Source: Rhodospirillales bacterium BBD 1991-14 (GTDB lineage Bacteria > Pseudomonadota > Alphaproteobacteria > Kiloniellales > Kiloniellaceae). Taken from it: a stretch of DNA of 64,000 nucleotides. The stretch spans positions 1 to 64,000 of the forward strand of contig LYSY01000006.1 in the NCBI GenBank assembly GCA_001657395.1, given 5' to 3'. Below, piece after piece: positions 1 through 8,460 of the stretch (position 1 is the first letter of the stretch; each line of letters opens with the position of its first letter). The notes beneath the pieces were generated by a model. The model saw only the letters and a program-made list of their open reading frames with translations. It was not told the origin of the DNA and made no database searches. Both the position numbers and the translations under genes were made by a program.

Positions 1-749
1 GCGAGGTCCTTTACCGCGAGAGCCGGAAGGTGCTCGACGCGCTCGGTCAACTGGGCGGCCTGCTCAGCGATGCGGACCAGGAGGTGACCGGCGCGATCCG
101 CATCGCCATGGCAAGCTACGTCGTGTTTCCGCCGTTCGACCAGCTTCTGGGCCGTTTTCACAGGCGCTACCCGGCGGTGACCTTCACCCTCGACGTGATG
201 CCCAGCGTGGAGGTGATCCGCACCGTGCGAGACGGCCTCTGTTCCTTCGGGATCTGCCTGCTCTCCCATCAGCGCCGCCGGCTCACGACTGAAATGCTGT
301 TCCGCGAGCAGTTCGGATTCTTCTGCGGGTCGGGCCACCCCTTGTTCGGGCGCGAGGACGTCACCGCGGAGGAGATGCGCGACAGCACCTATGTGTCCTT
401 CAAGACCGATCAGCTCACCGATGCCTTGCATCCGGTGGCCGAACTCCGCCGCAGCCTGCAGCTCGGCGAGGAGCCGACCGGCACCTCCTCACACCTGGAA
501 GAGGTGCGCCGGATGATCATGGCGGGCATGGGCATCGGCTCGCTGCCGGTCCACGCCATGGCGCGCGACGTGCGCGATGGCCGGCTCTGGCAACTGCCGC
601 CTTACGAGAGCCTGCCGGCGGTCGACGTTCATATGGTGACCAACGAACGCACGCGTCTGGACCGCGGCGAGCAGATCCTCATCGCGATGCTCCGGGAGTA
701 CATTGCATCCACCGACCCGGCGGAACGCTCCTTTCCCCTGGCAACCTGA
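1..749 (+). CDS. LysR-family transcriptional regulator, 5' end outside window
   Basis: The reading frame is open from the first bases of the window and ends at 749, so the N-terminal winged-helix domain lies upstream and only the end of the linker helix plus the effector-binding domain is seen. The visible part shows the usual LysR substrate-binding fold: a GAIRIAMASYVVFPPF strand near the beginning, then FHRRYPAVTFTLDV, and GMGIGSLPVHA near the end of the second lobe. It probably regulates a gene upstream of the window; nothing downstream is clearly its target, because the next gene is convergent. The effector cannot be told from the sequence. The family assignment is firm, the specificity is unknown. 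Confidence 0.85.
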   Translation, partial: EVLYRESRKVLDALGQLGGLLSDADQEVTGAIRIAMASYVVFPPFDQLLGRFHRRYPAVTFTLDVMPSVEVIRTVRDGLCSFGICLLSHQRRRLTTEMLFREQFGFFCGSGHPLFGREDVTAEEMRDSTYVSFKTDQLTDALHPVAELRRSLQLGEEPTGTSSHLEEVRRMIMAGMGIGSLPVHAMARDVRDGRLWQLPPYESLPAVDVHMVTNERTRLDRGEQILIAMLREYIASTDPAERSFPLAT

Positions 750-848
750 GGCCGCTCTGCGACGATAGAGGGCGCCGGCCGCCCGGCGGGTTTTGACAGC
801 TCTCTTCTGGCTACAGCTGCCTCTCCATCGAGAACTCCGAATGCCGTA

Positions 849-1310
849 TCAGGTCAGGGCCAGCTTCAGGCCCTCGTGGCTGGCTTGGAAGCCGAGGTTT
901 TCGTAGAAGCGAAGCGCCTCGGGGCGGCTCTTGTCGGTGGTGAGCTGGACGAGGCCGCAGCCGCGCCGGCGGCATTCCTCGATGGCCCAGTCGAACATCC
1001 GCCGGCCGATGCCGCCGCCGCGCTGCGCGGCGGCGATGCGAACGCTCTCGATCTGACCGCGCCACATGCCGAGGCGGGAGAGGCCGGGTATGAAGCTGAG
1101 CTGTAGACAGCCGATCACGGTGTCGTCGGTCACGGCCACGGCAAGGTACTGGTTCTGGTCCGACTCGATGGCATCGAAAGCTTCGCCATAGCGTGGGTTG
1201 GGCGGCTGGGCGGGATCCTCGCGGCCGCTGCCCAGCGCGTCGTCGCTCAACAGCGCGACGATTGCCGGCAGATCCGCACGGACGGCGCGGCGGAACGATA
1301 TCTCTGTCAT
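849..1310 (-). CDS. GNAT-family N-acetyltransferase
   Basis: A 153-residue single-domain acetyltransferase that would move an acetyl group from acetyl-CoA to an amine of unknown identity. The acetyl-CoA loop is visible as QRGGGIGRRMFDWAIEECRRRGC around residues 95-117, preceded by the ESVRIA strand, and the C-terminal EALRFYENLGFQ motif around residues 131-142 is typical of the family. The ATG at 1310 is preceded by an AGGAGAG ribosome-binding site about eight bases upstream. It stands alone between the LysR gene and tctA and shows no link to the iron genes. Substrate is unknown. Confidence 0.85.
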   Translation of the reverse strand: MTEISFRRAVRADLPAIVALLSDDALGSGREDPAQPPNPRYGEAFDAIESDQNQYLAVAVTDDTVIGCLQLSFIPGLSRLGMWRGQIESVRIAAAQRGGGIGRRMFDWAIEECRRRGCGLVQLTTDKSRPEALRFYENLGFQASHEGLKLALT

Positions 1311-1535
1311 CGGGGAACTCTCCTGGGAGACTTTGCGTGGCGCCGCCGTTGGCGCAAGGGGAGGAATGGCGGAATGGGATAACAGTCATGGAAACCCGTG
1401 CAGTGGTCAATGTCTGGTGAAGCCGCCTGAACGACTTGGTGCTCTTTGCTGTGGTTTCCCGCCGCTGTCTCGCGTCTCTCCGCCGCCCGGGCAGTCCCCC
1501 GCAAGGCGGGTCGGCCCGGTTCCGGATCAGCGTCA

Positions 1536-3011
1536 TCATCGTCGGTAAGTTCGGCGCAGGATCAGGAACGCGGTTGCACATACGATGATGGCGATGCTGG
1601 TGAGGCTCACCGGATCGCTGAGGAAAACCGAGGGATCGCCGCGGGAGAACAGCAGGGTGCGGCGCAGGTACTCCTCGAAGGCCGGACCCAGGATGAAGCC
1701 CAGGACGATGGGGGTGGGTTCAAGGCCAAGCCGCACCAGCAGCCAGCCGAGGGCGCCGAAGGCCAGCATCAGCCAGACATCGAAAAGCGAGTTCTGTACC
1801 GAGTAGACGCCGATCAGGCTGAAGACGATGATAAGCGGCACGAGTTTCGGAAAAGGCACCCGCAACAGCGATGCCCAGAGGCCCGCGAGCGGCAGGTTCA
1901 AGACCACAAGGATCACGTTGCCGACGACGAGGCTGGCAATCAGCGCCGCGAAGAGATCGGGATTGCTGTCGATGAAGCTCGGCCCCGGCGCGATGCCGTG
2001 AATCATCAAGGCTCCGGCCAGGACGGCGATCACCGGATTGCCCGGAAGACCGAGCGTCAGGAGCGGGATCAGGGCGCTTTGCGCCGAGGCGTTGTTGGCC
2101 GCCTCGGGCGCCGAAACCCCGGCAACGGCGCCCTCGCCAAGCGGCCGGTCCGGGGTCCTGAAGGCGCGTTCCAGTCCACGGGCGGCGAGGGCCGACATGA
2201 CGGTGGTGACGCCGGGGATCACGCCGAGGATACCACCGATGCCGGTGCCGCGCAGGGTCGGCAGGGCGGCGGCCTTGAGGTCGGCCCGCGTCGGCCATGG
2301 CAGGCCCAGCGGGGCAATGCGTTGCGGCCGGCTGCCGCTTTCGAGGGCGCGGATGAGTTCGGCGATGGCGAAGAGGCCCATGACCAGGGGCATGAACCCG
2401 ATGCCGTCGCGCAGCTCGGTGATGCCGAGGGTGAAGCGCGGCATGCCGCCGCCCGAATCCGTGCCGACAAGGCCCAGGCAGGCGCCGAACAGGATCAGGG
2501 TCAGGGCCGCCAGCGGCTTGCCCGGCGCGATGATGGCGGCGGCGAACAGCCCAAGGGCGATCAAACCGGCGAGGCCCGCCGGGGCTATCAGCAGCGACCA
2601 CTGCGCTATGGGGCCGGCCACCAGCGCGATGAACACGGCTGAGGCAAGGCCGGCAAAGAGCGACGACAGGGCGGCGATCGCGATGGCCGGCCCGGCCCGG
2701 CCGGCCAGGGCCATGCGATGCCCGTCGAGGGCAGTCACGACGCCGGAGGACTCACCCGGCAGGTTCAACAGGATGGCGGTGGTCGAGCTGCCGTACTGCG
2801 CGCCGTAATAGATTGCCGCCAGCATGATGAGCGCACCGGCGGGGTCGAGCGTAAAGGTAAGCGGCAGAAGAAGGGCCAGGGTGGCCGCCGGCCCGATACC
2901 CGGGAGGACGCCGACGACAGTGCCAACGAGCGCGCCGGTGAAGCAGAGCAGCAGGTTCTGCAGCGTCAAAACCCCCGCGAAGTCTGCGGCCCAGTTCACG
3001 ACAGCATCCAT
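1536..3011 (-). CDS. tctA: Tripartite tricarboxylate transporter large permease TctA
   Basis: The 491-residue integral membrane subunit of a TctABC secondary transporter, which takes up carboxylates such as citrate with the help of a periplasmic binding protein. The N-terminal GVLPGIGP motif and the YYGAQYGSSTTAIL...PGE segment are family signatures, and the length is normal. Many hydrophobic segments run through the protein. It lies one base after tctB and is divergent from tctC, with a Fur-box-like palindrome in the shared upstream region. Iron-regulated uptake of a citrate-type iron ligand is my inference; the transported compound is unknown. Confidence 0.93.
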   Translation of the reverse strand: MDAVVNWAADFAGVLTLQNLLLCFTGALVGTVVGVLPGIGPAATLALLLPLTFTLDPAGALIMLAAIYYGAQYGSSTTAILLNLPGESSGVVTALDGHRMALAGRAGPAIAIAALSSLFAGLASAVFIALVAGPIAQWSLLIAPAGLAGLIALGLFAAAIIAPGKPLAALTLILFGACLGLVGTDSGGGMPRFTLGITELRDGIGFMPLVMGLFAIAELIRALESGSRPQRIAPLGLPWPTRADLKAAALPTLRGTGIGGILGVIPGVTTVMSALAARGLERAFRTPDRPLGEGAVAGVSAPEAANNASAQSALIPLLTLGLPGNPVIAVLAGALMIHGIAPGPSFIDSNPDLFAALIASLVVGNVILVVLNLPLAGLWASLLRVPFPKLVPLIIVFSLIGVYSVQNSLFDVWLMLAFGALGWLLVRLGLEPTPIVLGFILGPAFEEYLRRTLLFSRGDPSVFLSDPVSLTSIAIIVCATAFLILRRTYRR

Positions 3012-3012
3012 C

Positions 3013-3492
3013 TCAGAAAGCCGCCCAGGGCCAGAGGCGGGTGGCGGGCGGCAGCAGCGTCAGCCCGATGGCGAGTGTCGCCGCGCCGGCAAACAAACCG
3101 GATAAGGCGAGGGCGCGCCAGTGTCGGTCACCGGCGCCCCAGCCGGTGATGAGCGCCGTTGCGACACAGGCGGCGACCAGGCCGGTGAGCGGCAACATCA
3201 GAATGAAAACGAGAACGCCGCTCAGCAACGCGAGACCCGGTCCAAGGGGTCTGGAAGAAGGCGCGCTTTCTCCCTCGCTGCGCCCTCCAGGCGGCCCTAA
3301 GGCAGCCAGTGCAGCCCATAGCAGAGACAGAGCGACAACCCCCTTGGAGAGCCACTGCGCGAAGAGGCCCGGCCCAACCCTGCCGTCAATCCAGGCCGGC
3401 TGGGTATATGCCAGAAGCAGCATCACAAGGCCCAGCGCGCACAAGACAGCCGGGGGCTTGAGGACGGAGAACAGGCGGGAGCGCGTTGCCAA
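3013..3492 (-). CDS. tctB: Tripartite tricarboxylate transporter small subunit TctB
   Basis: A 159-residue, four-helix membrane protein that pairs with TctA. Hydrophobic stretches near residues 13-29, 47-65, 85-118 and 129-148 match the usual TctB topology, though the sequence itself is weakly conserved as in all TctB proteins. The frame opens with TTG at 3492; the next in-frame ATG would remove the first helix, so the TTG start is preferred although its ribosome-binding site is weak. It ends one base before tctA starts, which points to co-translation. Identity rests mostly on topology and on the neighbour. Confidence 0.85.
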   Translation of the reverse strand: MATRSRLFSVLKPPAVLCALGLVMLLLAYTQPAWIDGRVGPGLFAQWLSKGVVALSLLWAALAALGPPGGRSEGESAPSSRPLGPGLALLSGVLVFILMLPLTGLVAACVATALITGWGAGDRHWRALALSGLFAGAATLAIGLTLLPPATRLWPWAAF

Positions 3493-3534
3493 GATTAAGA
3501 ATTCTCTAAAGCAAAGAATAACTTGCAGTTTTAT

Positions 3535-3555
3535 TGACAGTGATTCTCATTTGCA
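3535..3555. promoter_or_regulatory. Fur-box-like operator between tctBA and tctC
   Basis: An AT-rich, partly palindromic element with core GTGATTCTCATTTGCA lies in the 142-base divergent tctB/tctC region. It matches three other elements in the window (near 5774, 7213 and 10079), all sharing a CATT(T/C)GCA right half. The form resembles the classical Fur box. Binding by Fur, or by another alphaproteobacterial iron regulator of the family, is inferred. Confidence 0.65.
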
Positions 3556-3634
3556 ATATCCAGTTTTCCCGTACCTCCCGGTTTGCCGTCGCTGGACACG
3601 GTGGGCCTTTCCACAGCGAACAAAGGATTGTCCC

Positions 3635-4627
3635 ATGATTACGAGACGCGCGTTGGTCGGTTCCGCCCTGGCCGCCCCCTTGGTCATCACCGCCTCACGG
3701 TTCAGCTTTGCCGATGACTGGCCCAAAGCCGGCCCCATTCGTTTGGTGGTCGCTTCCGGCGCCGGTGGTAATGCCGATGTCGTGACGCGTATTGTCGCCG
3801 CCGAGCTGGAGACCGCGCTTGGACAGAGCATCGTCGTCGAGAACCTCTCGGCGGCGTCCGGTATGCAGGCGACGGAGGCCGTGAGCCGCGCCGATCCGGA
3901 CGGCTACACCTTCCTCGTCGGAACCTCATCCCAGCTTGTGCACAACATCGCGCTGTTCGACCCGCTGCCGGTCGACATCACCACCACCCTGCGCGGCGTT
4001 GCCATGATGAACGAAGTCCCGATGGTCATGTGCATAAACAATGACGATCCGGCGGGTAATCTGGAGGACTTCATCGCGCGTCTGCGTGCGGCACCGGAGG
4101 ATTTCCAGTATGGCTCCGGCCCGACCGGCACCACGACCCACATCACCGGTGCCCTTTTCCTGTCCGAACTCGGCCTCGATGTCGTGCACGTTCCCTATCC
4201 GAAAAGCGGCGAAGCGCTGCGCGATCTTATCGCTGGCCGCCTGAGCTTTGTCTTCAATCCCTCCCTGACGGCGGTGCCCCAGGTGCGTGACGGTGCCGTG
4301 CGCGGCTTGGGCGTATCGGCGCCCGAACGCCTCGTCGCCATGCCGGATCTGCCCACCGTGTCGGAAGCGGGCCTGCCCGGGTTCGTGTCGCAGACCTGGA
4401 ACACTTTCGCGGCGCCGGCGGACACGCCCGAGGAGATCGTCGTCCGGCTCAACGAAGCGGTCAACGCCATCGTCCAGTCGGATGCGATACGCAGCCAGCT
4501 CGTCGATCTCGGCTCGATCGTGCCGCCAAGCAAGACGCCCCAGGAGGTCGATGCCTACTATGCGCGGCAGAGGGAGATCTGGATTCCCGTGGTGCGCGGC
4601 ACCGGCGCCACCCGCAGCGCGGGCTGA
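3635..4627 (+). CDS. tctC: TctC/Bug-family periplasmic solute-binding protein
   Basis: A 330-residue exported binding protein that delivers a carboxylate-type ligand to TctAB. The ATG at 3635 gives MITRRALVGSALAAPLVITA, a twin-arginine-like signal ending near SFA-DDW. The mature part shows the Bug-family pattern: IRLVVASGAGGNADVVTR at the start, VENLSAASG, ADPDGYTF and YPKSGEALRDLIAGRLSF. The longer open frame upstream runs through the tctB promoter and is ignored. It is divergent from tctBA, with the Fur-like box about 80 bases upstream, which suggests iron-responsive expression. Ligand unknown; ferric citrate or free citrate are candidates only. Confidence 0.9.
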   Translation: MITRRALVGSALAAPLVITASRFSFADDWPKAGPIRLVVASGAGGNADVVTRIVAAELETALGQSIVVENLSAASGMQATEAVSRADPDGYTFLVGTSSQLVHNIALFDPLPVDITTTLRGVAMMNEVPMVMCINNDDPAGNLEDFIARLRAAPEDFQYGSGPTGTTTHITGALFLSELGLDVVHVPYPKSGEALRDLIAGRLSFVFNPSLTAVPQVRDGAVRGLGVSAPERLVAMPDLPTVSEAGLPGFVSQTWNTFAAPADTPEEIVVRLNEAVNAIVQSDAIRSQLVDLGSIVPPSKTPQEVDAYYARQREIWIPVVRGTGATRSAG

Positions 4628-4732
4628 CATCAACGGTCAGTCTGTGATTGCAGGGACGGGGTGCAGGGAAGGGCGCAGAGTCGCTTTCGCGTCGGCTTTC
4701 CCCCTGACCGGGCCTTGAAACAAAGCTGATGC

Positions 4733-5785
4733 TTATCGGTTGCCGCTCTGCGCCTTCAGGAAGTCGGTGATGCTGTCCAAGACCCCTGGCGCCAGCGGCA
4801 GGTCCGGGTCGGTGTAGGCGGCCTGGTTCACGGCACGGTCGGGGCTGCGCACTTCCTTGAGGACGTGGTTGGTGTCGGCCAGCAACCTGAGCGTCGCTGC
4901 AGGCGCGCTGGCGCTCAGCCGCCGGGCGTCCGCTTCGCTCACCTGGATATCGCGCGCGCCCTGCAGGATCAGAACGGGGCCGCTATAGAGGTGCAGTAGC
5001 GCGGCGGGATCGTAGGCGAAGAGATCCATCAGGTAGCCCTGGACCGAAGGGTGGAACAGGGGCAGGAGGGCGGGGTCCATGCTTCGCGTATCGATGCGCC
5101 GGCCCGCTTCCAGCACGCCCACCGCCCGCAATGCCTCGTCCAGAACGGCTGCATTGTGCGGATTCGCCATCAGCTGTTCCTTCAGCACCTCGGCAAAGGG
5201 CCGCCCGTGGGTCGCCGCCAGGATCAGGCCGCAGAAGTCGTCGGCGGTTTGCTCTACCGCTGCCAGGGCGACCAGTCCGCCTTCGCTGTGGCCCAGCAAC
5301 CATGTGCAGGCCGCCCCGGTCCGCTCCTGCAGGACCGCTGCCCAGGCCCGAACATCGTCGGCGTAGTCGGCAACGGTCACGGCGTTCGGGTCCGCGAGCG
5401 CCGCCCGGCTGGCGAACATGCCGCGTTTGTCGATGCGCAGACTGGCGATTCCGGCATCAGCCAGCCCTTCGGCCAGGAGGCGATAGGTGGCGGCCCGGAC
5501 GCCGTAGGGGCTGTTCCCGTTGCGGTCGGTCGGCCCGGAGCCGGGGATGATGAGCACCACTTGGCCCGCGCCCTCTGCGGGTTTCAGCAGGGTTCCTTCC
5601 AGCAGACCCTCCGGGCCCGGCGCCGTAAGGATCGTTTCCACGGGTTCAGCCGAGACCGCCGGCATGAGGGAACACGCGAGGGCGGTCGCGATCAGGTATC
5701 TGGCTAGGGTCGCGATGGTGCTGATCCATGCTCGGGGAAGCCCATAACACCGGCACAGTATATCGCGAATGCGTCGCATTTGCAT
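4733..5785 (-). CDS. Exported alpha/beta hydrolase
   Basis: A 350-residue serine hydrolase with an N-terminal signal sequence (hydrophobic core IATLARYLIATALACSL, likely cleavage after VSA). The oxyanion strand reads VVLIIPGSGPTDRNG, the nucleophile elbow is GHSEGG, a later acid is in the LILQGARDIQV segment, and the histidine is in ADTNHVLKEV. Small-molecule esterase or peptidase activity in the periplasm is likely, but the substrate is unknown. Both candidate ATG codons (5785 and 5779) fall inside a Fur-like palindrome, so either the true start lies slightly downstream or the operator overlaps the start. In an iron locus, release of iron from an ester siderophore is one possible role, unproven. 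Confidence 0.8.
   Translation of the reverse strand: MQMRRIRDILCRCYGLPRAWISTIATLARYLIATALACSLMPAVSAEPVETILTAPGPEGLLEGTLLKPAEGAGQVVLIIPGSGPTDRNGNSPYGVRAATYRLLAEGLADAGIASLRIDKRGMFASRAALADPNAVTVADYADDVRAWAAVLQERTGAACTWLLGHSEGGLVALAAVEQTADDFCGLILAATHGRPFAEVLKEQLMANPHNAAVLDEALRAVGVLEAGRRIDTRSMDPALLPLFHPSVQGYLMDLFAYDPAALLHLYSGPVLILQGARDIQVSEADARRLSASAPAATLRLLADTNHVLKEVRSPDRAVNQAAYTDPDLPLAPGVLDSITDFLKAQSGNR
5764..5784. promoter_or_regulatory. Fur-box-like palindrome between hydrolase and methyltransferase
   Basis: The 19-base element at 5765-5783, core AATGCGTCGCATT, is nearly a perfect inverted repeat with flanking GCG and TGC arms. It belongs to the same set as the elements at 3535, 7203 and 10069. 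It sits at the start of the leftward hydrolase gene and about 220 bases before the rightward methyltransferase, so it could control either or both. Confidence 0.6.
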
Positions 5786-6005
5786 TGACGAAGTTTCGGG
5801 GACTGGCCATCCTGGTTTCTTGCGGCTGGTCCGGTATCGGCACGGAGGAGGGCTTCGTGAGTATGACGCTAGTGCCTAACGTCGCTAGAGATCAGGGGAG
5901 CGCGGATACGAAATGGGCCGCGCCTGCACTCTGTGACGGTTGCGGAGCTCGGCGCACACCGCAATGGCTTCAGGCCTTTGCCGATATCGTGGAGGCGGGA
6001 CGGCC

Positions 6006-6875
6006 ATGACGCAGAACCAAGCCCTGCATCAGACGCCCGCTCCGACAGAGGCACATGCCGTCGATCTTTCCGGCGTCCCGGAAACCATGCTTTGGACGTT
6101 GTGGAACCGCGCCTGCGAAGTGCGCCGCGCCGACCGCTTGATCGAGGACCCGATGGCGGCCGATCTGGTGGCGCGGATCGACTACGACTTCGCGGGCCGC
6201 TTCGGCAGGCCCTCCGTTTTTCACCCGGTTCGGTCCCGCTACAGCGACGACCTGGTCCGCGCATACTTGAAGTCCATCACCGAAGATCCTGTTGTCGTTG
6301 CCTTGGGGGAGGGCCTGGAGACCCAGCTCTGGTGCGTTGACGACGGTCGCGTGCGCTGGGTCAGCGTCGACCTGCCGGAGGCGATGGCCGTGCGCCGGCA
6401 ACTGCTGCCGGAGCATCCGCGCGGCGCTCTGGTCGAAGCCTCCGCACTGGATCCGTCGTGGATGGATGCGGTGCCGAGGAAAGTGCCTCCTTTCATCACC
6501 GCGGCGGGACTTCTGATGTACTTCGAGGAGGCGGAGGTGGCCGCGTTGCTCTGCCGGATTGCCGAGGCCTTTCCCGGTGCGCAGATCTTCTTCGATGCCA
6601 TGCCGCCGGTCTTCTCGCGTAAGACACTGCGGGGCCTCAGGGTGACGAGGCGTTATACAGCGCCGCCGATGCCCTGGGGCATTTCGATCGACGACCTCCC
6701 GGCTTTCATCCGGCGGATTCCCGGACTCGAAGTCCGCTCCGTGCAGAGCTATGCCGATCCGTTTCCGCGGCGGACCCGTCTCTACCGGACGTTGTCCCGC
6801 ATTCCCGCCCTGCGCCGCCGCTTCGCGGCCAGTCTTGTGCATCTTCGCTGCGGCGATCGAAGCAGCCAGGCCTGA
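6006..6875 (+). CDS. LCM-family (TcmP-like) SAM-dependent O-methyltransferase
   Basis: A 289-residue class I methyltransferase of the leucine carboxyl methyltransferase/TcmP family, which methylates carboxyl or hydroxyl groups with S-adenosylmethionine. Visible landmarks are the N-terminal RADRLIEDPMAADLV segment, PVRSRYSDDLVRAYL, the SAM-binding VVVALGEGLETQLW, the acidic strand end WVSVDLPEAM and the conserved AAGLLMYFEEAEV. The ATG at 6006 is chosen over upstream in-frame codons because a GGAGG ribosome-binding site lies at 5991-5995. It is placed between iron-regulated genes. This family occurs next to TonB receptors and may modify a siderophore or related small molecule, but the substrate here is unknown. 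Confidence 0.85.
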   Translation: MTQNQALHQTPAPTEAHAVDLSGVPETMLWTLWNRACEVRRADRLIEDPMAADLVARIDYDFAGRFGRPSVFHPVRSRYSDDLVRAYLKSITEDPVVVALGEGLETQLWCVDDGRVRWVSVDLPEAMAVRRQLLPEHPRGALVEASALDPSWMDAVPRKVPPFITAAGLLMYFEEAEVAALLCRIAEAFPGAQIFFDAMPPVFSRKTLRGLRVTRRYTAPPMPWGISIDDLPAFIRRIPGLEVRSVQSYADPFPRRTRLYRTLSRIPALRRRFAASLVHLRCGDRSSQA

Positions 6876-7202
6876 CGACACCGGCTTCGAACAATGCCGG
6901 ACACCCTGCCGCGGTGCCGAACGCAGAGGCGGCTTTCGGGTGCTGTTCGACCCGGATGTAGCCGGCAAGACCAGCCTCAAGGTCTTTGATATCCGGGATC
7001 TGCCGTGTGATCGCCTGGGCCGTGTGCTGCTGAACGATGTGATGGCCTGTGGCGACCAAAGCCGCCCACGCGGCGATTGCCTGGCCCTGATCCAAGCGGC
7101 GGCCCGCGCACCACTGTCCCTAATCAAGGAGCGCATGCATCAAAGAGCGAAGCTCGGCGCCCCGGGGGCGTTAAGTGCCTTGAAACGGCAGCTGGAATAT
7201 GA
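6876..7202. other. Stretch without a recognised gene
   Basis: About 330 bases between the methyltransferase stop and the Fur-like box. Open frames cross it on both strands (for example 6706-7095 on the minus strand and the continuation of a plus frame to 7227), but none has a recognisable domain, a ribosome-binding site or a clear start. I read it as an untranslated or decayed stretch with no assignable content. Confidence 0.4.
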
Positions 7203-7223
7203 TGAAAATGAGTCGCATTCGCA
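7203..7223. promoter_or_regulatory. Fur-box-like operator upstream of exbB
   Basis: The element at 7203-7223 has core AATGAGTCGCATTCGCA and is an imperfect palindrome of the same type as those near 3545, 5774 and 10079. It lies about 70 bases before the chosen exbB start, a suitable position for iron-dependent repression of the exbB-exbD-exbD-tonB operon. Confidence 0.65.
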
Positions 7224-7290
7224 CTAAGATGTTCGCTTGGCGAAGGCTCCGTGCTGCGCAAAGACCAAAACAAGAGAGAGATCCGCGTCG

Positions 7291-8073
7291 ATGAGTGACG
7301 ATACGCAGACCGCCATGGAGGCGGATGCTGCTCCCGGTTTCCTTGCCGGCGATTCTGCGACCATGACCGAGCGCGGGCTGGACCTGCTCCTGACCGGCGG
7401 ACCGGTGGTGGCCATTCTTCTGGTCATGTCCGTGATCGCGCTGACTATCGTCATCTTGAAAGTCGGGCAGTTCGGCGCGGCGCGTGTCGGTGAACGCCGG
7501 ACGGCGCGCGAGGCCCTGCGGCTTTACCGCGCCGGCAGGTCTGATGAGGCTCTGTCCCTGATGGCGGATGCACGAAGCCCGGTAGCGCAGGCCCTGGCGC
7601 AGGCCATTCGCGGGCAACGGCGGGGAGTCGACGAAAGCATGGTGCGCGAGGAGGTGCTGCGCTTTGGCGGCGATGTCCTGGAGTCCCTGCGAAGCGGGTT
7701 CCGGCCGCTCGAGGTGATCGCTTCCCTGGCGCCGCTCCTGGGGCTGTTCGGCACGGTCCTGGGGATGATCGAGGCGTTCCGTCAGCTGGAGCAGGCCGGC
7801 AGCCAGGTGAACCCGGCCATTCTCTCCGGCGGCATCTGGGAAGCGCTCCTGACCACGGCCGTCGGTCTTGCGGTGGCCATTCCGGTGGTCGTGCTGCTCA
7901 ACTGGCTGGAGCGCAGAGTGGACGGCCTGGCGCACGAAATGGACAGCATCGTCACCCAGGTCTTTACGGAAGATCTCTCAGGAAGCTTCTCGGCGCCGCT
8001 CTCCGGCTATGCCGAGGAAGGGAAGCACCATGGTTCGAACCGCCTGTCTTCAGCCGCGGCGGCGGGCCGCTAG
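7291..8073 (+). CDS. exbB: ExbB-type proton channel subunit (MotA/TolQ/ExbB)
   Basis: A 260-residue inner-membrane subunit of the TonB energising complex; ExbB pentamers surround an ExbD dimer and use the proton gradient to drive TonB. A first membrane segment lies near residues 33-53 (VVAILLVMSVIALTIVILKVG), and the conserved channel helices appear as LEVIASLAPLLGLFGTVLGMIEAF and LLTTAVGLAVAIPVVVLLNWL. The start at 7291 (MSDDTQ) is preferred because it follows a GAGAG-rich purine tract; an upstream in-frame ATG at 7237 is closer to the operator. The gene overlaps the first exbD by 44 bases. Confidence 0.92.
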   Translation: MSDDTQTAMEADAAPGFLAGDSATMTERGLDLLLTGGPVVAILLVMSVIALTIVILKVGQFGAARVGERRTAREALRLYRAGRSDEALSLMADARSPVAQALAQAIRGQRRGVDESMVREEVLRFGGDVLESLRSGFRPLEVIASLAPLLGLFGTVLGMIEAFRQLEQAGSQVNPAILSGGIWEALLTTAVGLAVAIPVVVLLNWLERRVDGLAHEMDSIVTQVFTEDLSGSFSAPLSGYAEEGKHHGSNRLSSAAAAGR

Positions 8074-8452
8074 ATCCGGGCGCCGCCGCGCCCTGGTCAG
8101 CCTGACGCCCCTTATCGACGTGGTCTTCATCCTCCTGGTGTTCTTCATGCTGGCCTCGAGCTTCCTGGACTGGCGTGCCATCGATCTCAGCACGCCTGCC
8201 CGGACCTCAGCAGACACTGTGATGGAAGGGGCAATTCTCGTGGAGGTCTTGCCGGCACGGCTTCGGCTCTCCGGGGAAGCCCTTTCGATAGAGTCGCTGG
8301 CGACGCGGGTCACCGCGCAACTGCGCGAGCGGCCGGACCAGCGGGTTTTGGTCAGGCCTGCTGAAGGCGTTGCCCTGCAACGGGTGGTGCAGATCCTCGA
8401 CCGGCTGGCGGCGGCAGGGGCGACGGATGTTTCTCTCATCCGGGCGCGCTGA
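8030..8452 (+). CDS. exbD: ExbD-type proton channel subunit, canonical Asp copy
   Basis: A 140-residue protein with one membrane helix near residues 26-44 (TPLIDVVFILLVFFMLASS) followed by a periplasmic domain. Asp30 occupies the position of the single essential transmembrane Asp of ExbD/TolR that carries protons. The ATG at 8030 follows a GAGGAAGGG ribosome-binding site inside the end of exbB, giving a 44-base overlap and suggesting coupled translation. It is followed eight bases later by a second exbD-like gene with a different residue at this position. Confidence 0.9.
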   Translation: MVRTACLQPRRRAARSGRRRALVSLTPLIDVVFILLVFFMLASSFLDWRAIDLSTPARTSADTVMEGAILVEVLPARLRLSGEALSIESLATRVTAQLRERPDQRVLVRPAEGVALQRVVQILDRLAAAGATDVSLIRAR

Positions 8453-8460
8453 GACAGCAG

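Noticed and set aside
1446-2642. Long plus-strand open frame opposite tctA
   Set aside because: It is highly charged and Gln/Gly/Arg-rich without domain features, and lies antisense to a clear TctA gene. This is typical of shadow frames in GC-rich DNA.
6706-7095. Minus-strand frame after the methyltransferase gene as a possible small gene
   Set aside because: It overlaps the methyltransferase end, and no domain or start signal is visible. The stretch is described as having no recognised gene.
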